This document shows positions 52,191 through 61,610 of a stretch of 64,000 nt of DNA, one piece after another. Each line of letters starts with the position of its first letter. Positions within the stretch are counted from its first letter, which is position 1. The translations under genes were made by a program, and so were the position numbers. Source of the DNA: JALORV01 sp035429805. GTDB taxonomy: Bacteria > Pseudomonadota > Gammaproteobacteria > Burkholderiales > Burkholderiaceae_F. The stretch covers positions 1 through 64,000 of the forward strand of contig DAOMFL010000012.1 in the NCBI GenBank assembly GCA_035429805.1, in the 5' to 3' direction. The notes beneath the pieces are model-generated. The model saw only the letters and a program-made list of their open reading frames with translations. It ran no database searches and was not told where the DNA came from.

Positions 52191-53366
52191 ATGACACGAC
52201 GTTCGAAGATTGGCTGGCTCGCAGGGCTGCTCGTGGTGGCCATCGGCGCCGGCGGGGCCGTCATCGGTTCGCGCTCCAAGCCCCACGAAGACACCCGGAA
52301 GGATGAACGCCCGCCACTGGAATTTGCGCGCTCGGACGTCGTTTCCCTGCAGCCAAAGCGGTTGTCGGTCGAGTTGAGCGTGCCGGGAAGCGTGCAGGCC
52401 GTTTCGCAGGCGACGGTACGCTCCAAGCTTTCCGCCGAGGTCAAGCGCGTGCTGGTGCGCGAGGGCGACCGCGTCAGCGCCGGCCAGGTGGTGGCGGAGT
52501 TCGACACGGCCCAGTTGCGCGCACAGCTTGCCGAGCGCACCGCGACCTACGAGTCCGCGCGGGCGCAGTTGGCGACGACGGAGCGGACGCGCCAGGCCAA
52601 CGCGCAGCTTGTCAAGCAGAACTTCATCTCGCAGAACGCGTTCGACACGGCCGACTCGGCGTACCAGGCGCAGCTCGCCGCCGTGGCGGCAGCGAGGGCG
52701 CAGCTGGAGCAGACGCAGATTTCGATGAACGACTCGGTGGTGCGTGCGCCGATTTCAGGCGTCGTGGCCAAGCGTCACGTGCAGCCGGGCGAAAAACTCG
52801 CATTCGATGCGCCGCTGATGGCCATTGTCGATCTCCAGGAGCTCGAGGTGCAGGCGCAGGTCCCGGTGTCCGACGTGCCGCAGATCCGGAGAGGAATGGC
52901 GGCGCAGGTCGACATTGAAGGAATCCGCGGGCGCTCGTTCGCGGGCCGGGTGGAGCGCATCAATCCGAGCACCGAGCCGGGCACGCGCACGGTCAACATC
53001 TATGTGTCATTGCCGAACGAGGAGTCGATCCTCAAGGCCGGCATGTTCGCCAAGGTGAGTCTGGTGACGATGCCCGAGGCTGAGGCGCCGGCGCTGCCGA
53101 TGGCGGCGGTGCGCACCGACGGCCAGCAGAGCTATGTCTGGGTGATCGCCGATGGCAAGCTGGTCCGCCGCGATGTTGCGATCGGCCGGCGCGATGAACG
53201 CGCCCAGCTCGTTGAAGTCACGTCCGGCCTGTCGTCGGCGGACGTCGTGCTGGCGACGAAGTTCGACAACCTGAAGGACGGCCTCGCGGCCAAGGTCGTC
53301 GTGCTGCCAGGCGACTCGAAGCTCGCTGATCGCCGGACCGCCGGCACGGCCGCGTCACCCAACTGA
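52191..53366 (+). CDS. RND efflux membrane-fusion protein
   Basis: A 391-residue periplasmic adaptor (HlyD/AcrA family) with an N-terminal membrane anchor, the lipoyl half-motifs around G-D-R-V-S-A-G-Q and P-I-S-G-V-V-A-K-R-H-V-Q-P-G, an alpha-helical hairpin (residues about 110-170) and a beta-barrel domain. It links the RND pump that follows with an outer-membrane channel not encoded here. ATG at 52191 follows GGGGGAA. Confidence 0.9.
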   Translation: MTRRSKIGWLAGLLVVAIGAGGAVIGSRSKPHEDTRKDERPPLEFARSDVVSLQPKRLSVELSVPGSVQAVSQATVRSKLSAEVKRVLVREGDRVSAGQVVAEFDTAQLRAQLAERTATYESARAQLATTERTRQANAQLVKQNFISQNAFDTADSAYQAQLAAVAAARAQLEQTQISMNDSVVRAPISGVVAKRHVQPGEKLAFDAPLMAIVDLQELEVQAQVPVSDVPQIRRGMAAQVDIEGIRGRSFAGRVERINPSTEPGTRTVNIYVSLPNEESILKAGMFAKVSLVTMPEAEAPALPMAAVRTDGQQSYVWVIADGKLVRRDVAIGRRDERAQLVEVTSGLSSADVVLATKFDNLKDGLAAKVVVLPGDSKLADRRTAGTAASPN

Positions 53367-53413
53367 TTCGCGCGTTCGATCAGCAGCGCCGCAGCGCGAG
53401 GAGGAAGTCTCAC

Positions 53414-56400
53414 ATGTGGATGACGCGGGTTTCGATCAACCATCCGGTCTTCGCGACGATGGTGATGGTCGGCCTCACGGTGCTGGGGCTCTTTTCCTAT
53501 GCGCGACTTGGCGTCGAGCCGATGCCGGACGTGAGTCCGCCGGGGGTGCAGATCTGGGTCAACTACCCCGGCGCGTCGCCCGAGCAGGTCGAGAACGATC
53601 TCGCCAAGCCGATCGAGAGCGCAGTGAACACCGTTGCCGGCGTGAAGCGCATCCTGTCGCGCTCCGACGAGGGGCGGTCCCTGACCTGGGTCGAGTTCCG
53701 TTACGAAGTCGACATGGACCGCGCGATCCAGGAAGTGCGCGACAAGCTGGCGCAGATCAGGGCCGGGTTCCCGCGTGATGTGAAGGACCCGATCGTGCAG
53801 CGCGCTGGCGGCGAGAACGACCAGCCGGTGGCGTCCTTCGCGCTGATGGGCGAGGGCAAGACGCCGCGCGAGCTGACGCTGCTTGCCGAACAGGTGGTGC
53901 AGAAGGGCTTCGAGCGGGTGAAGGGCGTCGGGCGTGTGGACCTCGGCGGCAATGTCACGCGCCAGATCCAGGTGCGCGTCGACCCGGCGAAGCTCACCGC
54001 GTTCGGCCTGTCGGTCGACCAGGTGGTGCAGGCGCTGCGCACTGCCAACGTGTCGGTACCGGTCGGCACCATTCATAACGAAACATCGGAGTCGATCATT
54101 CGCGTCGATGGACGCCTGACCTCTCCGGAACAGTTCGAACGCATCATCGTTGCCCGCAAGAACGGCGTGCCGATCCTGCTGTCGCAGGTCGCTGCCGCGG
54201 TCGATGCCGAACGCGAACGTCAGTCGCTGTCGCGCGTCAACGGCCAGCCGGCGATCGGCGTCCAGGTGTTCAAGGCGCAGGATGCCAACATCGTCGAAGT
54301 CGGCCGAGAGCTGAAATACGCGGCCGAGCAGATCCGCAAGCAGCTGCCACCCGGCATGGAACTGAAGTTCATGTGGGCGATGGCGGACTTCGTCGAGCAG
54401 TCGGTCGACAACGTCAAGCGAACGATCATCGAAGGGGCGCTGCTGACGGTGCTGATCGTGTTCCTGTTCCTCGGATCGTGGCGCAGCACCGTCATCACCG
54501 GCCTCACGCTGCCGATTTCGGTCATCGCGACCTTCATCGTCATCTACGCCGCCGGCTTCACGTTGAACTACATGACGCTGATGGCGCTGTCGCTGTGCAT
54601 CGGCCTGCTGATCGACGATGCGATCGTGGTGCGCGAGAACATCGTGCGCCACATCCACATGGGCAAGGACCACTATGCCGCCGCTCGCGAGGGCACCGAC
54701 GAGATCGGCCTCGCGGTGCTGGCAACTACGCTGTCGATCGTGGCCGTATTCGTGCCGATCGCCTTCATGAGCGGCATCGTCGGCAAGTTCTTCTACCCGT
54801 TCGGCATCACGGTGGCCGCGGCCGTAATGGTGTCGCTGTTCGTCAGCTTCACGCTCGATCCGATGCTGTCGGCTGTGTGGCGCGATCCGCCCGAGGGCGC
54901 TCGCGGCCTGCCGGTGGTGGGTCCCGTGCTGCGTGGCTTCGAGCGGCTGATGGACCGCGTGCATTCGGTCTACGACCGCCTGCTGCGCTGGGCGCTCGCG
55001 CACCGCAAGAGCACTCTGGCGATCGCGACGGCGAGCTTTGTCGCCGCGATCCCGATCGCAGGCATCGTTGGTACCGAAATGATGCCGGAGGCAGATCAGA
55101 GCTACACGTCGGTGCGCCTGACGATGCCGGTGGGATCGAGCCTTGACTACGCCAACGAGCGTGTGAAGCGCGTGGAGGACGTGCTGAAGGAGTTCAAGGA
55201 GATCGACGCGATCGATACCGGTATCGGCATCGACGGCACGCGCAACACCGCGAACGTCGGGCTCAAGCTGGTGCCGCGCAGCGAGCGTGGGCGCTCGCAG
55301 CGGCAGCTCGAAGAAGCGATCCGCAAGCGCGTCGCGTCGATACCCGGCGTGGAACTGAAGGTAGGCTGGAACACGCCGATCTACGTCGCGCTGCTCGGCA
55401 ACAATGACGCGGAGATGAACCGCGTCATTGCCGACCTGAAGACCCGCGTGCAGCAGATCCGCGGCGTCACCGATGTCGAGATCTCGGTCAAGGAGGGCAC
55501 GCCGGCGCTGTCGGTGCGGCTGAAGCCCGAGCTTGCCGCGGAATACGGCATCACGCATGCGCAGCTCGGCACGACGCTGCGCGCGATGGTCGGCGGCGAG
55601 AATTCTGGATACTGGCTGGCGCCCGACGGCCAGAACTACGAGGTGATCACGCAGCTGCCCCAGGCGCAGCGCACGATCATCGACGATATCGCCAATCTCA
55701 ACATTTCGACCGGCCGGCAGCTCGCCGACGGAACGCCCGAGGTCGTGCCGCTGCGCGCGATCGCGACGCTGGAGCGCACCTTCAACCCGGAAAACATCCG
55801 GCGCCAGGACCTGCAGAGGCGCGTTGCGCTCTTCGCCAACGTGCAGGGCCGGCCGGCCGGCGACGCGGGCCAGGAGGTGCAGGCGCTGGTCAAGACCTAC
55901 GAGCTGCCGGCGGGGCTGCGCTTCGACGTCGGCGGGCAGATCCGCGAACAACAGGAAGTCAACGCTGCGATTCTTGGTGCGCTGCTGCTTGCGGTGATCT
56001 TCATCTACCTCGTGCTGGCGTCGCAGTTCGGCAGCTTCTTCCTGCCGGTGGCGATCATGGCGTCGCTGCCGCTGTCGATCGTCGGCGTCATGCTGGCGCT
56101 GCTGCTCACCGGGACGACGCTCAACATCTTCTCGATGATCGGGATCGTGTTCCTGATGGGGCTGGTGACCAAGAATGCGATCCTGCTGGTCGACTTTGCC
56201 AACCGAGGCCAGCGCGGCGGCCTCGAACGCAACGACGCCCTGCTGGCTGCGGGGCAGGTGCGGCTGCGCCCGATCCTGATGACCACCGCGGCGATGATCT
56301 TCGGCATGCTGCCGCTGGCGCTCGGCCTGGGTGAAGGAGCCGAGCAGCAGGCTCCGATGGGCCGCGCAATCATCGGCGGCGTCATCACGTCGACCCTGCT

Positions 56401-56515
56401 CACGCTGGTCGTGGTACCCGTCATCTACACCTACATCGACGCCTTCGAGCGCCGGCTGAAGAACCGACGCCGCGGAGCGGCGGTGCTGGCGCACCAGCCG
56501 GCCGACAAGGCCTAG
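53414..56515 (+). CDS. RND-family multidrug efflux pump
   Basis: A 1033-residue inner-membrane proton-driven pump of the AcrB/MexB class, with two six-helix repeats and two large periplasmic loops. The membrane aspartates lie in G-L-L-I-D-D-A-I-V-V-R-E-N-I (helix 4). The HAE1 (drug) rather than heavy-metal type is suggested by sequence near P-M-P-D-V-S-P-P and by length. Substrates unknown. Follows its adaptor by 47 bases. Confidence 0.92.
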   Translation: MWMTRVSINHPVFATMVMVGLTVLGLFSYARLGVEPMPDVSPPGVQIWVNYPGASPEQVENDLAKPIESAVNTVAGVKRILSRSDEGRSLTWVEFRYEVDMDRAIQEVRDKLAQIRAGFPRDVKDPIVQRAGGENDQPVASFALMGEGKTPRELTLLAEQVVQKGFERVKGVGRVDLGGNVTRQIQVRVDPAKLTAFGLSVDQVVQALRTANVSVPVGTIHNETSESIIRVDGRLTSPEQFERIIVARKNGVPILLSQVAAAVDAERERQSLSRVNGQPAIGVQVFKAQDANIVEVGRELKYAAEQIRKQLPPGMELKFMWAMADFVEQSVDNVKRTIIEGALLTVLIVFLFLGSWRSTVITGLTLPISVIATFIVIYAAGFTLNYMTLMALSLCIGLLIDDAIVVRENIVRHIHMGKDHYAAAREGTDEIGLAVLATTLSIVAVFVPIAFMSGIVGKFFYPFGITVAAAVMVSLFVSFTLDPMLSAVWRDPPEGARGLPVVGPVLRGFERLMDRVHSVYDRLLRWALAHRKSTLAIATASFVAAIPIAGIVGTEMMPEADQSYTSVRLTMPVGSSLDYANERVKRVEDVLKEFKEIDAIDTGIGIDGTRNTANVGLKLVPRSERGRSQRQLEEAIRKRVASIPGVELKVGWNTPIYVALLGNNDAEMNRVIADLKTRVQQIRGVTDVEISVKEGTPALSVRLKPELAAEYGITHAQLGTTLRAMVGGENSGYWLAPDGQNYEVITQLPQAQRTIIDDIANLNISTGRQLADGTPEVVPLRAIATLERTFNPENIRRQDLQRRVALFANVQGRPAGDAGQEVQALVKTYELPAGLRFDVGGQIREQQEVNAAILGALLLAVIFIYLVLASQFGSFFLPVAIMASLPLSIVGVMLALLLTGTTLNIFSMIGIVFLMGLVTKNAILLVDFANRGQRGGLERNDALLAAGQVRLRPILMTTAAMIFGMLPLALGLGEGAEQQAPMGRAIIGGVITSTLLTLVVVPVIYTYIDAFERRLKNRRRGAAVLAHQPADKA

Positions 56516-56555
56516 GGCCGGCGCGCCCGGTCCCGGCTGGGCTAACCTCCGCGCG

Positions 56556-57152
56556 GTGATTCAGCGCGGTTCCTCCTTCCTCGCACGTGACCCGGACCAG
56601 CGCGTCGTCCGCTGGGGCTGGGTGTTCTGGTTCGCATGGATTGCGGTGGGCGGAGCGCTGCTGCTCGGCGACTATCGCGGCAGCGTGCTCGGCATCGGTC
56701 TGGTGCTGTCGGCGCCGTTTTGGGCGCTGTGGCTGATGTGGCCGCTGTACCGCGGGGCGCGGGCAGTGATGCGAGCCGTCTGGCACGCGGGTCTGGAACC
56801 ATGGGACGGGCGCTACTACGAATTCGACGGCCGCCAGGTCCGCATCTTCTTCGAGGACGATGACGTGTGGTTTGCCGCGGCCGACGTGTTCGACGCGCTG
56901 GGCACGGCGACGACGGCGCGCGATGCCGAGCGGGTCAGGCAGATCGTCGGGCGCGACGGACTGCGACACGCACCGGTGTCGGGGTTGCTGTGCTTCTCCG
57001 AAAAGGGGCTGGCCGCCTGGCTCGATCGACGCACCGAACGGACGGCAACTCAGTTTCGCCGTTGGGTGGAGACCCAGGTGGTGGCCCCGTACCGCAGGCG
57101 GTACGAGCTCGAGGGCCGTGGTGATGCGGCCGATCGCAGCGAACCATCCTGA
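56556..57152 (+). CDS. Membrane-anchored Bro-N-like domain protein
   Basis: A 198-residue protein. Two membrane helices (W-V-F-W-F-A-W-I-A-V-G-G-A-L-L-L and L-V-L-S-A-P-F-W-A-L-W-L-M-W) are followed by a cytosolic domain like the Bro-N domain of prophage antirepressors (D-D-V-W-F-A-A-A-D-V-F-D-A-L-G, then S-E-K-G-L-A-A-W-L and F-R-R-W-V-E-T-Q-V-V-A-P). Bro-N normally binds DNA in soluble phage proteins; here it is tethered to the membrane. Function unknown. GTG start. Confidence 0.65.
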   Translation: MIQRGSSFLARDPDQRVVRWGWVFWFAWIAVGGALLLGDYRGSVLGIGLVLSAPFWALWLMWPLYRGARAVMRAVWHAGLEPWDGRYYEFDGRQVRIFFEDDDVWFAAADVFDALGTATTARDAERVRQIVGRDGLRHAPVSGLLCFSEKGLAAWLDRRTERTATQFRRWVETQVVAPYRRRYELEGRGDAADRSEPS

Positions 57153-57199
57153 ACCGCCTGTCGCGCGATAATCGCGCCTTTACCTCGCTGGCTTCGTCC

Positions 57200-57811
57200 A
57201 TGTCGCCCGTCGCACGGCTCTTTTCGCAGCACCGGATCACCGTTTCGCGCATCTTCGGAATCGCGTTCGTTGCGGCGCTGTTCGCGACCGGCAGCGTGTG
57301 GCAGGGGACGCTGGTCGGACAAGCAATGTTCCTCGTCGGGATCGTGCTGGCCGCCATCGGCATGGTGGGCCGCATCTGGTGCCTCACATACTCGAGCGGC
57401 TACAAGAGCTCGGAACTCGTCACGCAGGGTCCGTATTCGGTCAGCCGCAACCCGCTGTACTTCTTCTCGTTCGTCGGGCTTGTCGGGATCGGCCTGGCGA
57501 CCGAGACGATCACGCTGACGCTGGCCCTGATCGCGTTCTTCGTGCTCATTTACCCGGCCGTCATCACCGGCGAGGAAGAATTTCTGCGCGGCAAATTCGG
57601 CGAACCGTATGCGGAGTACTGCCGGCGCACGCCGCGCTTCTTCCCGAATCGCAGCCTGTTCGCGGAGCCGGACACCTATACCGTGCAGCCGAGCACACTG
57701 CGCCGCTCGCTCGGAGGTGTGATCTGGTTCATCGGCCTGCCGGTAGTCATCCAGTTCCTCGTCAGCCTGCGCGTTGCGGGAGTGCTTGGCAGCGTCGCGC
57801 TGCTGCCCTGA
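57200..57811 (+). CDS. Isoprenylcysteine methyltransferase-like membrane protein
   Basis: A 203-residue membrane protein with about five helices and the ICMT/PEMT motif G-P-Y-S-V-S-R-N-P-L-Y (near 77-87), plus the late G-E-E-E-F-L-R-G-K-F-G-E-P-Y-A-E-Y-C-R-R-T-P-R. Likely a SAM-dependent methyltransferase of lipid or small isoprenoid substrates; substrate unknown. Confidence 0.8.
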   Translation: MSPVARLFSQHRITVSRIFGIAFVAALFATGSVWQGTLVGQAMFLVGIVLAAIGMVGRIWCLTYSSGYKSSELVTQGPYSVSRNPLYFFSFVGLVGIGLATETITLTLALIAFFVLIYPAVITGEEEFLRGKFGEPYAEYCRRTPRFFPNRSLFAEPDTYTVQPSTLRRSLGGVIWFIGLPVVIQFLVSLRVAGVLGSVALLP

Positions 57812-57869
57812 CCGCCTCGGCCGTGGGCCCTAGGGGTTGCCCCGGAACTTCCGCGCTCCGATTCCCGGC

Positions 57870-58331
57870 TCACGCGAGTTCGTACAGGACATCGGGGCAG
57901 TGTTCCTCGTTCGTGGCTCCGTCGCCGAACGCGATGGCCCGGTATCCGTGGTGCTCATAGAAGCGTCGGGCGACGGTGTTGGCCTGGAATGTGTAGAGGC
58001 GAATCGGTCGCGGCAGGGTCGCATGGGCGTGGTCGAGGAGTGCCGTCCCGATCCCTTGCCGCAGCCAGCCGGGCCGAAGGAAGAGCTGGTCGATCCACGC
58101 GCAGCGGCCATCGAATGAAGTCGCCAGCACGCCGACGACCTGGGCTTCGCACATGGCTACGGTCACGTTGCCGGTGGGCACCAGGTGACTGGCGACCCAG
58201 TGCCGCACCTCGTCGCGAGAATGCGCCAGCGGCGCAAAGGGCTGGTACGCCTCGCGCGACGCGATCAGAACTTCCGCTACTTCTGCGGCGTCACCGTCGC
58301 TGGCCCGCCGAAGGCGGATGTCGGCCTTCAT
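57870..58331 (-). CDS. GNAT-family acetyltransferase
   Basis: A 153-residue GNAT protein. The acetyl-CoA loop is R-P-G-W-L-R-Q-G-I-G-T-A-L-L and the end has A-R-R-F-Y-E-H-H-G-Y-R-A-I. Substrate unknown. Confidence 0.88.
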   Translation of the reverse strand: MKADIRLRRASDGDAAEVAEVLIASREAYQPFAPLAHSRDEVRHWVASHLVPTGNVTVAMCEAQVVGVLATSFDGRCAWIDQLFLRPGWLRQGIGTALLDHAHATLPRPIRLYTFQANTVARRFYEHHGYRAIAFGDGATNEEHCPDVLYELA

Positions 58332-58373
58332 GCCATGGGGCCCTGTCTGCGAACGGCCGCGGCCGTGCCGAAA

Positions 58374-59543
58374 CTACTTCGGTGCCTGCGCCTTCCAGTC
58401 ACGGAATACGTCGATGTCGACGCCGTCGGGGTAGAACAGATAGCCGGGTTTTTGTCCCGGCGTGTCGATGACGCCGTATTGCCAGATGATCTCCTTGGTC
58501 GTGCGATCGACCACGACCACGCGATGGCGCAGGTCGTCGACGATCAGGACGTCACCGGTCACCGGAAGTTCGCGCGCAATCGACGGGTGATCGAGCATCG
58601 TGTCCGGGCGTTTTGTGTCGCCGTCGTATTGCCACGCCACCTTGCGCGTCGCCGGGTCGAAGATCACGACGCGTCCCGGCTTGTGGAAGTCGGCCACGAT
58701 GACACTCTTGCCGTCGACCGTCGGAAACGCGTCGGAGGGGTAGCGGATGTTGGGCGCCTTCACGCTCCAGACCACCTGGCCCTCGCGTGTGATGCGGCTG
58801 ATCCACGCATCGCGGATCTCGCTCACCAGGATGTCGCCGTTGGCCATCGGCGTCGCGCCGTTCGGAAACGCGAAGTACCGAGGGGGATCGTGCCGGCAGT
58901 TCTTCTCGTTGTTGCCCGCCTTGCCCCATTGCATCGCGATCTCGTTGCTGGCCGGGTCGATGATGAGCACGCGGCAGTTGCGGATATCTGCGGTCAGAAA
59001 CTTGCCGTCGGCCAGAAGGTGGGCGTCGTCGGGATAGTTCAGCAGGCGGCCCGTGCTGCCACGATGATCGGGCACGCCGAAGGTCCAGGTGACGATGCGT
59101 TTCTCGTAGTCGACGATGTGCAGATCGTAGTTGTCCTCCTCACTGACAGCCAGCAGCCGCCCGTCTTCCGAGAAGTTGACGTCCTCGTTGCCGCGGTAGT
59201 AGGCAAGGTCCGGCGACGGCATCTCCCACACGATCCGCTTGTCTGGGGCGATCTCGATCAGTCGGTTGTTGCGCCGGTCGGCGATCAGGATCGGAAACGG
59301 CAGTGGCTTGCCCCACGAGGCCACGGGGCTGGTGCGGCTGCCGGTGACCGGCGGGATCGGCGGCAGCGTCACGCCGCTCGACACGATTCCGGCCCCATGC
59401 ATCTCCGGCGTCACGGTAACCGGCTTGCCCGCGCCCTCCCGCGCGACGTCGGCTGCCCATGCCGGAGCCATCAGTGCAAGGAGCGCGGCGGTGCAGAGTG
59501 TCGCCGGGATCGTGGCCCGTGGACGGTTCGAATCTGCTTGCAT
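58374..59543 (-). CDS. Secreted beta-propeller protein (NHL/PQQ-like repeats)
   Basis: A 389-residue exported protein with signal peptide (ending A-P-A-W-A-A-D). It is made of blade repeats such as N-R-L-I-E-I-A-P-D-K-R-I-V-W-E, N-C-R-V-L-I-I-D-P-A-S-N-E-I, A-W-I-S-R-I-T-R-E-G-Q-V-V-W-S and H-R-V-V-V-V-D-R-T-T-K-E-I-I-W-Q-Y-G. Six or more blades are likely. It may bind a ligand or partner; no catalytic motif is clear. ATG at 59543 places the signal peptide near the N-terminus; an ATG at 59582 is possible. Confidence 0.75.
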   Translation of the reverse strand: MQADSNRPRATIPATLCTAALLALMAPAWAADVAREGAGKPVTVTPEMHGAGIVSSGVTLPPIPPVTGSRTSPVASWGKPLPFPILIADRRNNRLIEIAPDKRIVWEMPSPDLAYYRGNEDVNFSEDGRLLAVSEEDNYDLHIVDYEKRIVTWTFGVPDHRGSTGRLLNYPDDAHLLADGKFLTADIRNCRVLIIDPASNEIAMQWGKAGNNEKNCRHDPPRYFAFPNGATPMANGDILVSEIRDAWISRITREGQVVWSVKAPNIRYPSDAFPTVDGKSVIVADFHKPGRVVIFDPATRKVAWQYDGDTKRPDTMLDHPSIARELPVTGDVLIVDDLRHRVVVVDRTTKEIIWQYGVIDTPGQKPGYLFYPDGVDIDVFRDWKAQAPK

Positions 59544-59706
59544 GGCGTCGTGTTCGCAAGGAGGTGACAGAGGCGACATCATGGGTCCGGATCGCCGGGG
59601 CGGCCGTGCCGGAGATCAAGGATCAGGACTGCGGCGCCCTCGCGAACCGAGACCTTCTGAAGCGAGGACGCCTCTGCCGGCGGCGCCCGCCGCGCCGGCG
59701 CGTGGA

Positions 59707-60213
59707 TCAGTCCACCAGTGACTTGTACATGACGAAGGCGTCGACGTACCCGTGCCGGGCGTGGCGGAAAGCCCCGGGTAGCACGCCCGAAACGGCGAAA
59801 CCCAGACGCTTCCAAAGCCGGACCGCGCGCTCGTTGGTGGACACGACCAGGTTGAACTGCATCGCGAGGAACCCCATCGCGCGCGCCTCGTCCTGCGAAT
59901 GAAGGCACAGCGCCGTTGCGATGCCCCGGCCCTGCGCAGTGGCCGCGACCACATAGCCGCAGTTGCACACGTGCGCGCCGAGGCCCGGCTGATTGGGCTT
60001 GATGTAGTAGGTGCCGAGCACGCGACCGTCGGCCGCACAGGCGACGTACGTGGCGGCCGGGATCTCGACCCACGCGCGATGAATCTCGGCTTCTGAACTG
60101 TCCGGCGCGAACGCATAGGTGTCGCCGCCTTGAAACGTGGCCTGCAGCGTCGCCCAGACTATCGGCCAGTCGCGTGCCTCGATGCGACGGATGTCGATCG
60201 CGGACGTGGCCAT
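59707..60213 (-). CDS. GNAT-family acetyltransferase
   Basis: A 168-residue GNAT protein with acetyl-CoA loop A-Q-G-R-G-I-A-T-A-L-C and the ending V-R-L-W-K-R-L-G-F-A-V-S-G-V-L-P-G-A-F, like amino-group acetyltransferases of the RimI type. Substrate unknown. Six bases from the exonuclease III gene. Confidence 0.87.
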   Translation of the reverse strand: MATSAIDIRRIEARDWPIVWATLQATFQGGDTYAFAPDSSEAEIHRAWVEIPAATYVACAADGRVLGTYYIKPNQPGLGAHVCNCGYVVAATAQGRGIATALCLHSQDEARAMGFLAMQFNLVVSTNERAVRLWKRLGFAVSGVLPGAFRHARHGYVDAFVMYKSLVD

Positions 60214-60219
60214 CGGCGC

Positions 60220-61005
60220 CTAGACGTCGAGCGTCACGATCACGGGCGCGTGGTCGCTTGGCTGTTCGCGCCGGCGCGGCTCGACGTCGATCGTGCACGC
60301 TGTACATCGGGCAGCCAGCGCTTTGGACAGCAGCACGTGGTCGATGCGTAGTCCCATCTTGCGGCGGAAGGCCAGCATGCGGTAGTCCCACCAGGTGTAG
60401 CTGCGCTCGGGCTGCTCGAACATGCGGAAGCTGTCGACGAATCCGATGTCGACGAGTCTGCGGAACGACTGCTTCTCCGGCTCCGAAAACAGCACCTGTC
60501 CTTCCCACGCCTTCGGGTCGTGCACGTCGCGGTCCTCGGGCGCGATGTTGAAGTCGCCTGCGAGCGCCAGCAGCGGATGCCGTGTCACCTCACCGCGCAG
60601 CCAGTGGTCGAGCGCGCCGATCCAGCGCAGCTTGTAGTCGTACTTGTCACTGCCCACCGCCTGGCCGTTGGGAAAGTACGCGCAGGCGACGCGCAGTGCG
60701 CCGACATTCGCCGCGATCAGCCGCTTCTGCGGGTCGTCGAAACCCGGCAGGGCCGTGACGACATCGCTCGCCGGCGGGACCGTGTCCCTGCGCGTCAGCA
60801 GCGCAACACCGTTGTAGGTCTTCTGCCCTGTGAACACCGCGGCGTATCCGGCTTCCGCCAGAGGTGCCACCGGGAACAGTTCGTCGACGAGCTTGGTCTC
60901 CTGCAGGCAGACGATGTCGACCCGATGGGTCGCCAGCCAGTCGAGCAGGTGCGGGAGACGGACCTTGAGGGAGTTGACGTTCCAGGTCGCGAGCGTGAGC
61001 GGCAT
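60220..61005 (-). CDS. xthA: Exodeoxyribonuclease III
   Basis: A 261-residue AP endonuclease/exonuclease for base-excision repair. Motifs: T-W-N-V-N-S-L-K at the start, L-Q-E-T-K-L (catalytic Glu), G-D-F-N-I-A-P and R-I-D-H-V-L-L-S and the last S-D-H-A-P-V. Full length. Confidence 0.94.
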   Translation of the reverse strand: MPLTLATWNVNSLKVRLPHLLDWLATHRVDIVCLQETKLVDELFPVAPLAEAGYAAVFTGQKTYNGVALLTRRDTVPPASDVVTALPGFDDPQKRLIAANVGALRVACAYFPNGQAVGSDKYDYKLRWIGALDHWLRGEVTRHPLLALAGDFNIAPEDRDVHDPKAWEGQVLFSEPEKQSFRRLVDIGFVDSFRMFEQPERSYTWWDYRMLAFRRKMGLRIDHVLLSKALAARCTACTIDVEPRRREQPSDHAPVIVTLDV

Positions 61006-61009
61006 CCCG

Positions 61010-61585
61010 CTATTTTGCCGCGGGCGGCGGGACCGCCTTCTGGGTCAGCGGGCGTGCGGGTTCCTGCTTGAAGCTGCCCGGAAGCATCGACTTCTGCGGA
61101 TAGCCGGTGGCATCCAGTCCATTGTTCCAGTCGTCCGGGTTGAACGCGAGCAACGGCTGCGAGCCGAGTGTCACGACCGGCACGCCTTCAGCGCCGGTCA
61201 GTCGCTTCAGTTCCGTGGCGTCGTCGCCGGTTTCGATGGTCCGCTCGGCAAACGGGATGCCGCGCTTGTTGAGGAATTCGCGGGCTGGCGCGCACGGCGG
61301 ACAGTTCTTGGCGGTGAACAGCATCACGGGGAAGTTCGATGCCGCGCGCCGCACCTGGTAGGGCAGCAGCGACTGCGTGTTCTCGCCGATCGTCATCAGG
61401 TCGATACGCAGCAGGTTCTGAGCGTCGGGAGGCGGGCGGTCGCCGTAGTTGATCTGGCCGCGATAGTCGGTCCAGCGCCAGGTCACTTTCGGCGAGTTGG
61501 CCGTGGGCGCGCCGGCTTCGGCGCCGGGCACGGCGGCCTGCATCGCAAGGACGACGATGCTGGCGGTCAGGGTACTGAGAAACAT
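61010..61585 (-). CDS. Secreted DUF4124-glutaredoxin-like fusion (copy 1)
   Basis: A 191-residue exported protein: signal peptide, a DUF4124 segment (W-R-W-T-D-Y-R-G-Q-I-N-Y-G-D-R-P-P-P) and a glutaredoxin-like domain with active site C-P-P-C (F-T-A-K-N-C-P-P-C-A-P) and V-P-V-V-T-L-G. ATG at 61585 is chosen for the signal peptide. Paralogue of the gene upstream. Confidence 0.8.
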   Translation of the reverse strand: MFLSTLTASIVVLAMQAAVPGAEAGAPTANSPKVTWRWTDYRGQINYGDRPPPDAQNLLRIDLMTIGENTQSLLPYQVRRAASNFPVMLFTAKNCPPCAPAREFLNKRGIPFAERTIETGDDATELKRLTGAEGVPVVTLGSQPLLAFNPDDWNNGLDATGYPQKSMLPGSFKQEPARPLTQKAVPPPAAK

Positions 61586-61610
61586 GGCTGGGAATCCCGT
61601 GGACGTTGAA

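Noticed and set aside
53132..56494. Open frame of 1120 codons on the strand opposite the RND pump gene
   Set aside because: It mirrors the pump gene in a high-GC region, has Arg/His/Asp-rich composition and no family pattern; the plus-strand frame is a clear RND pump.
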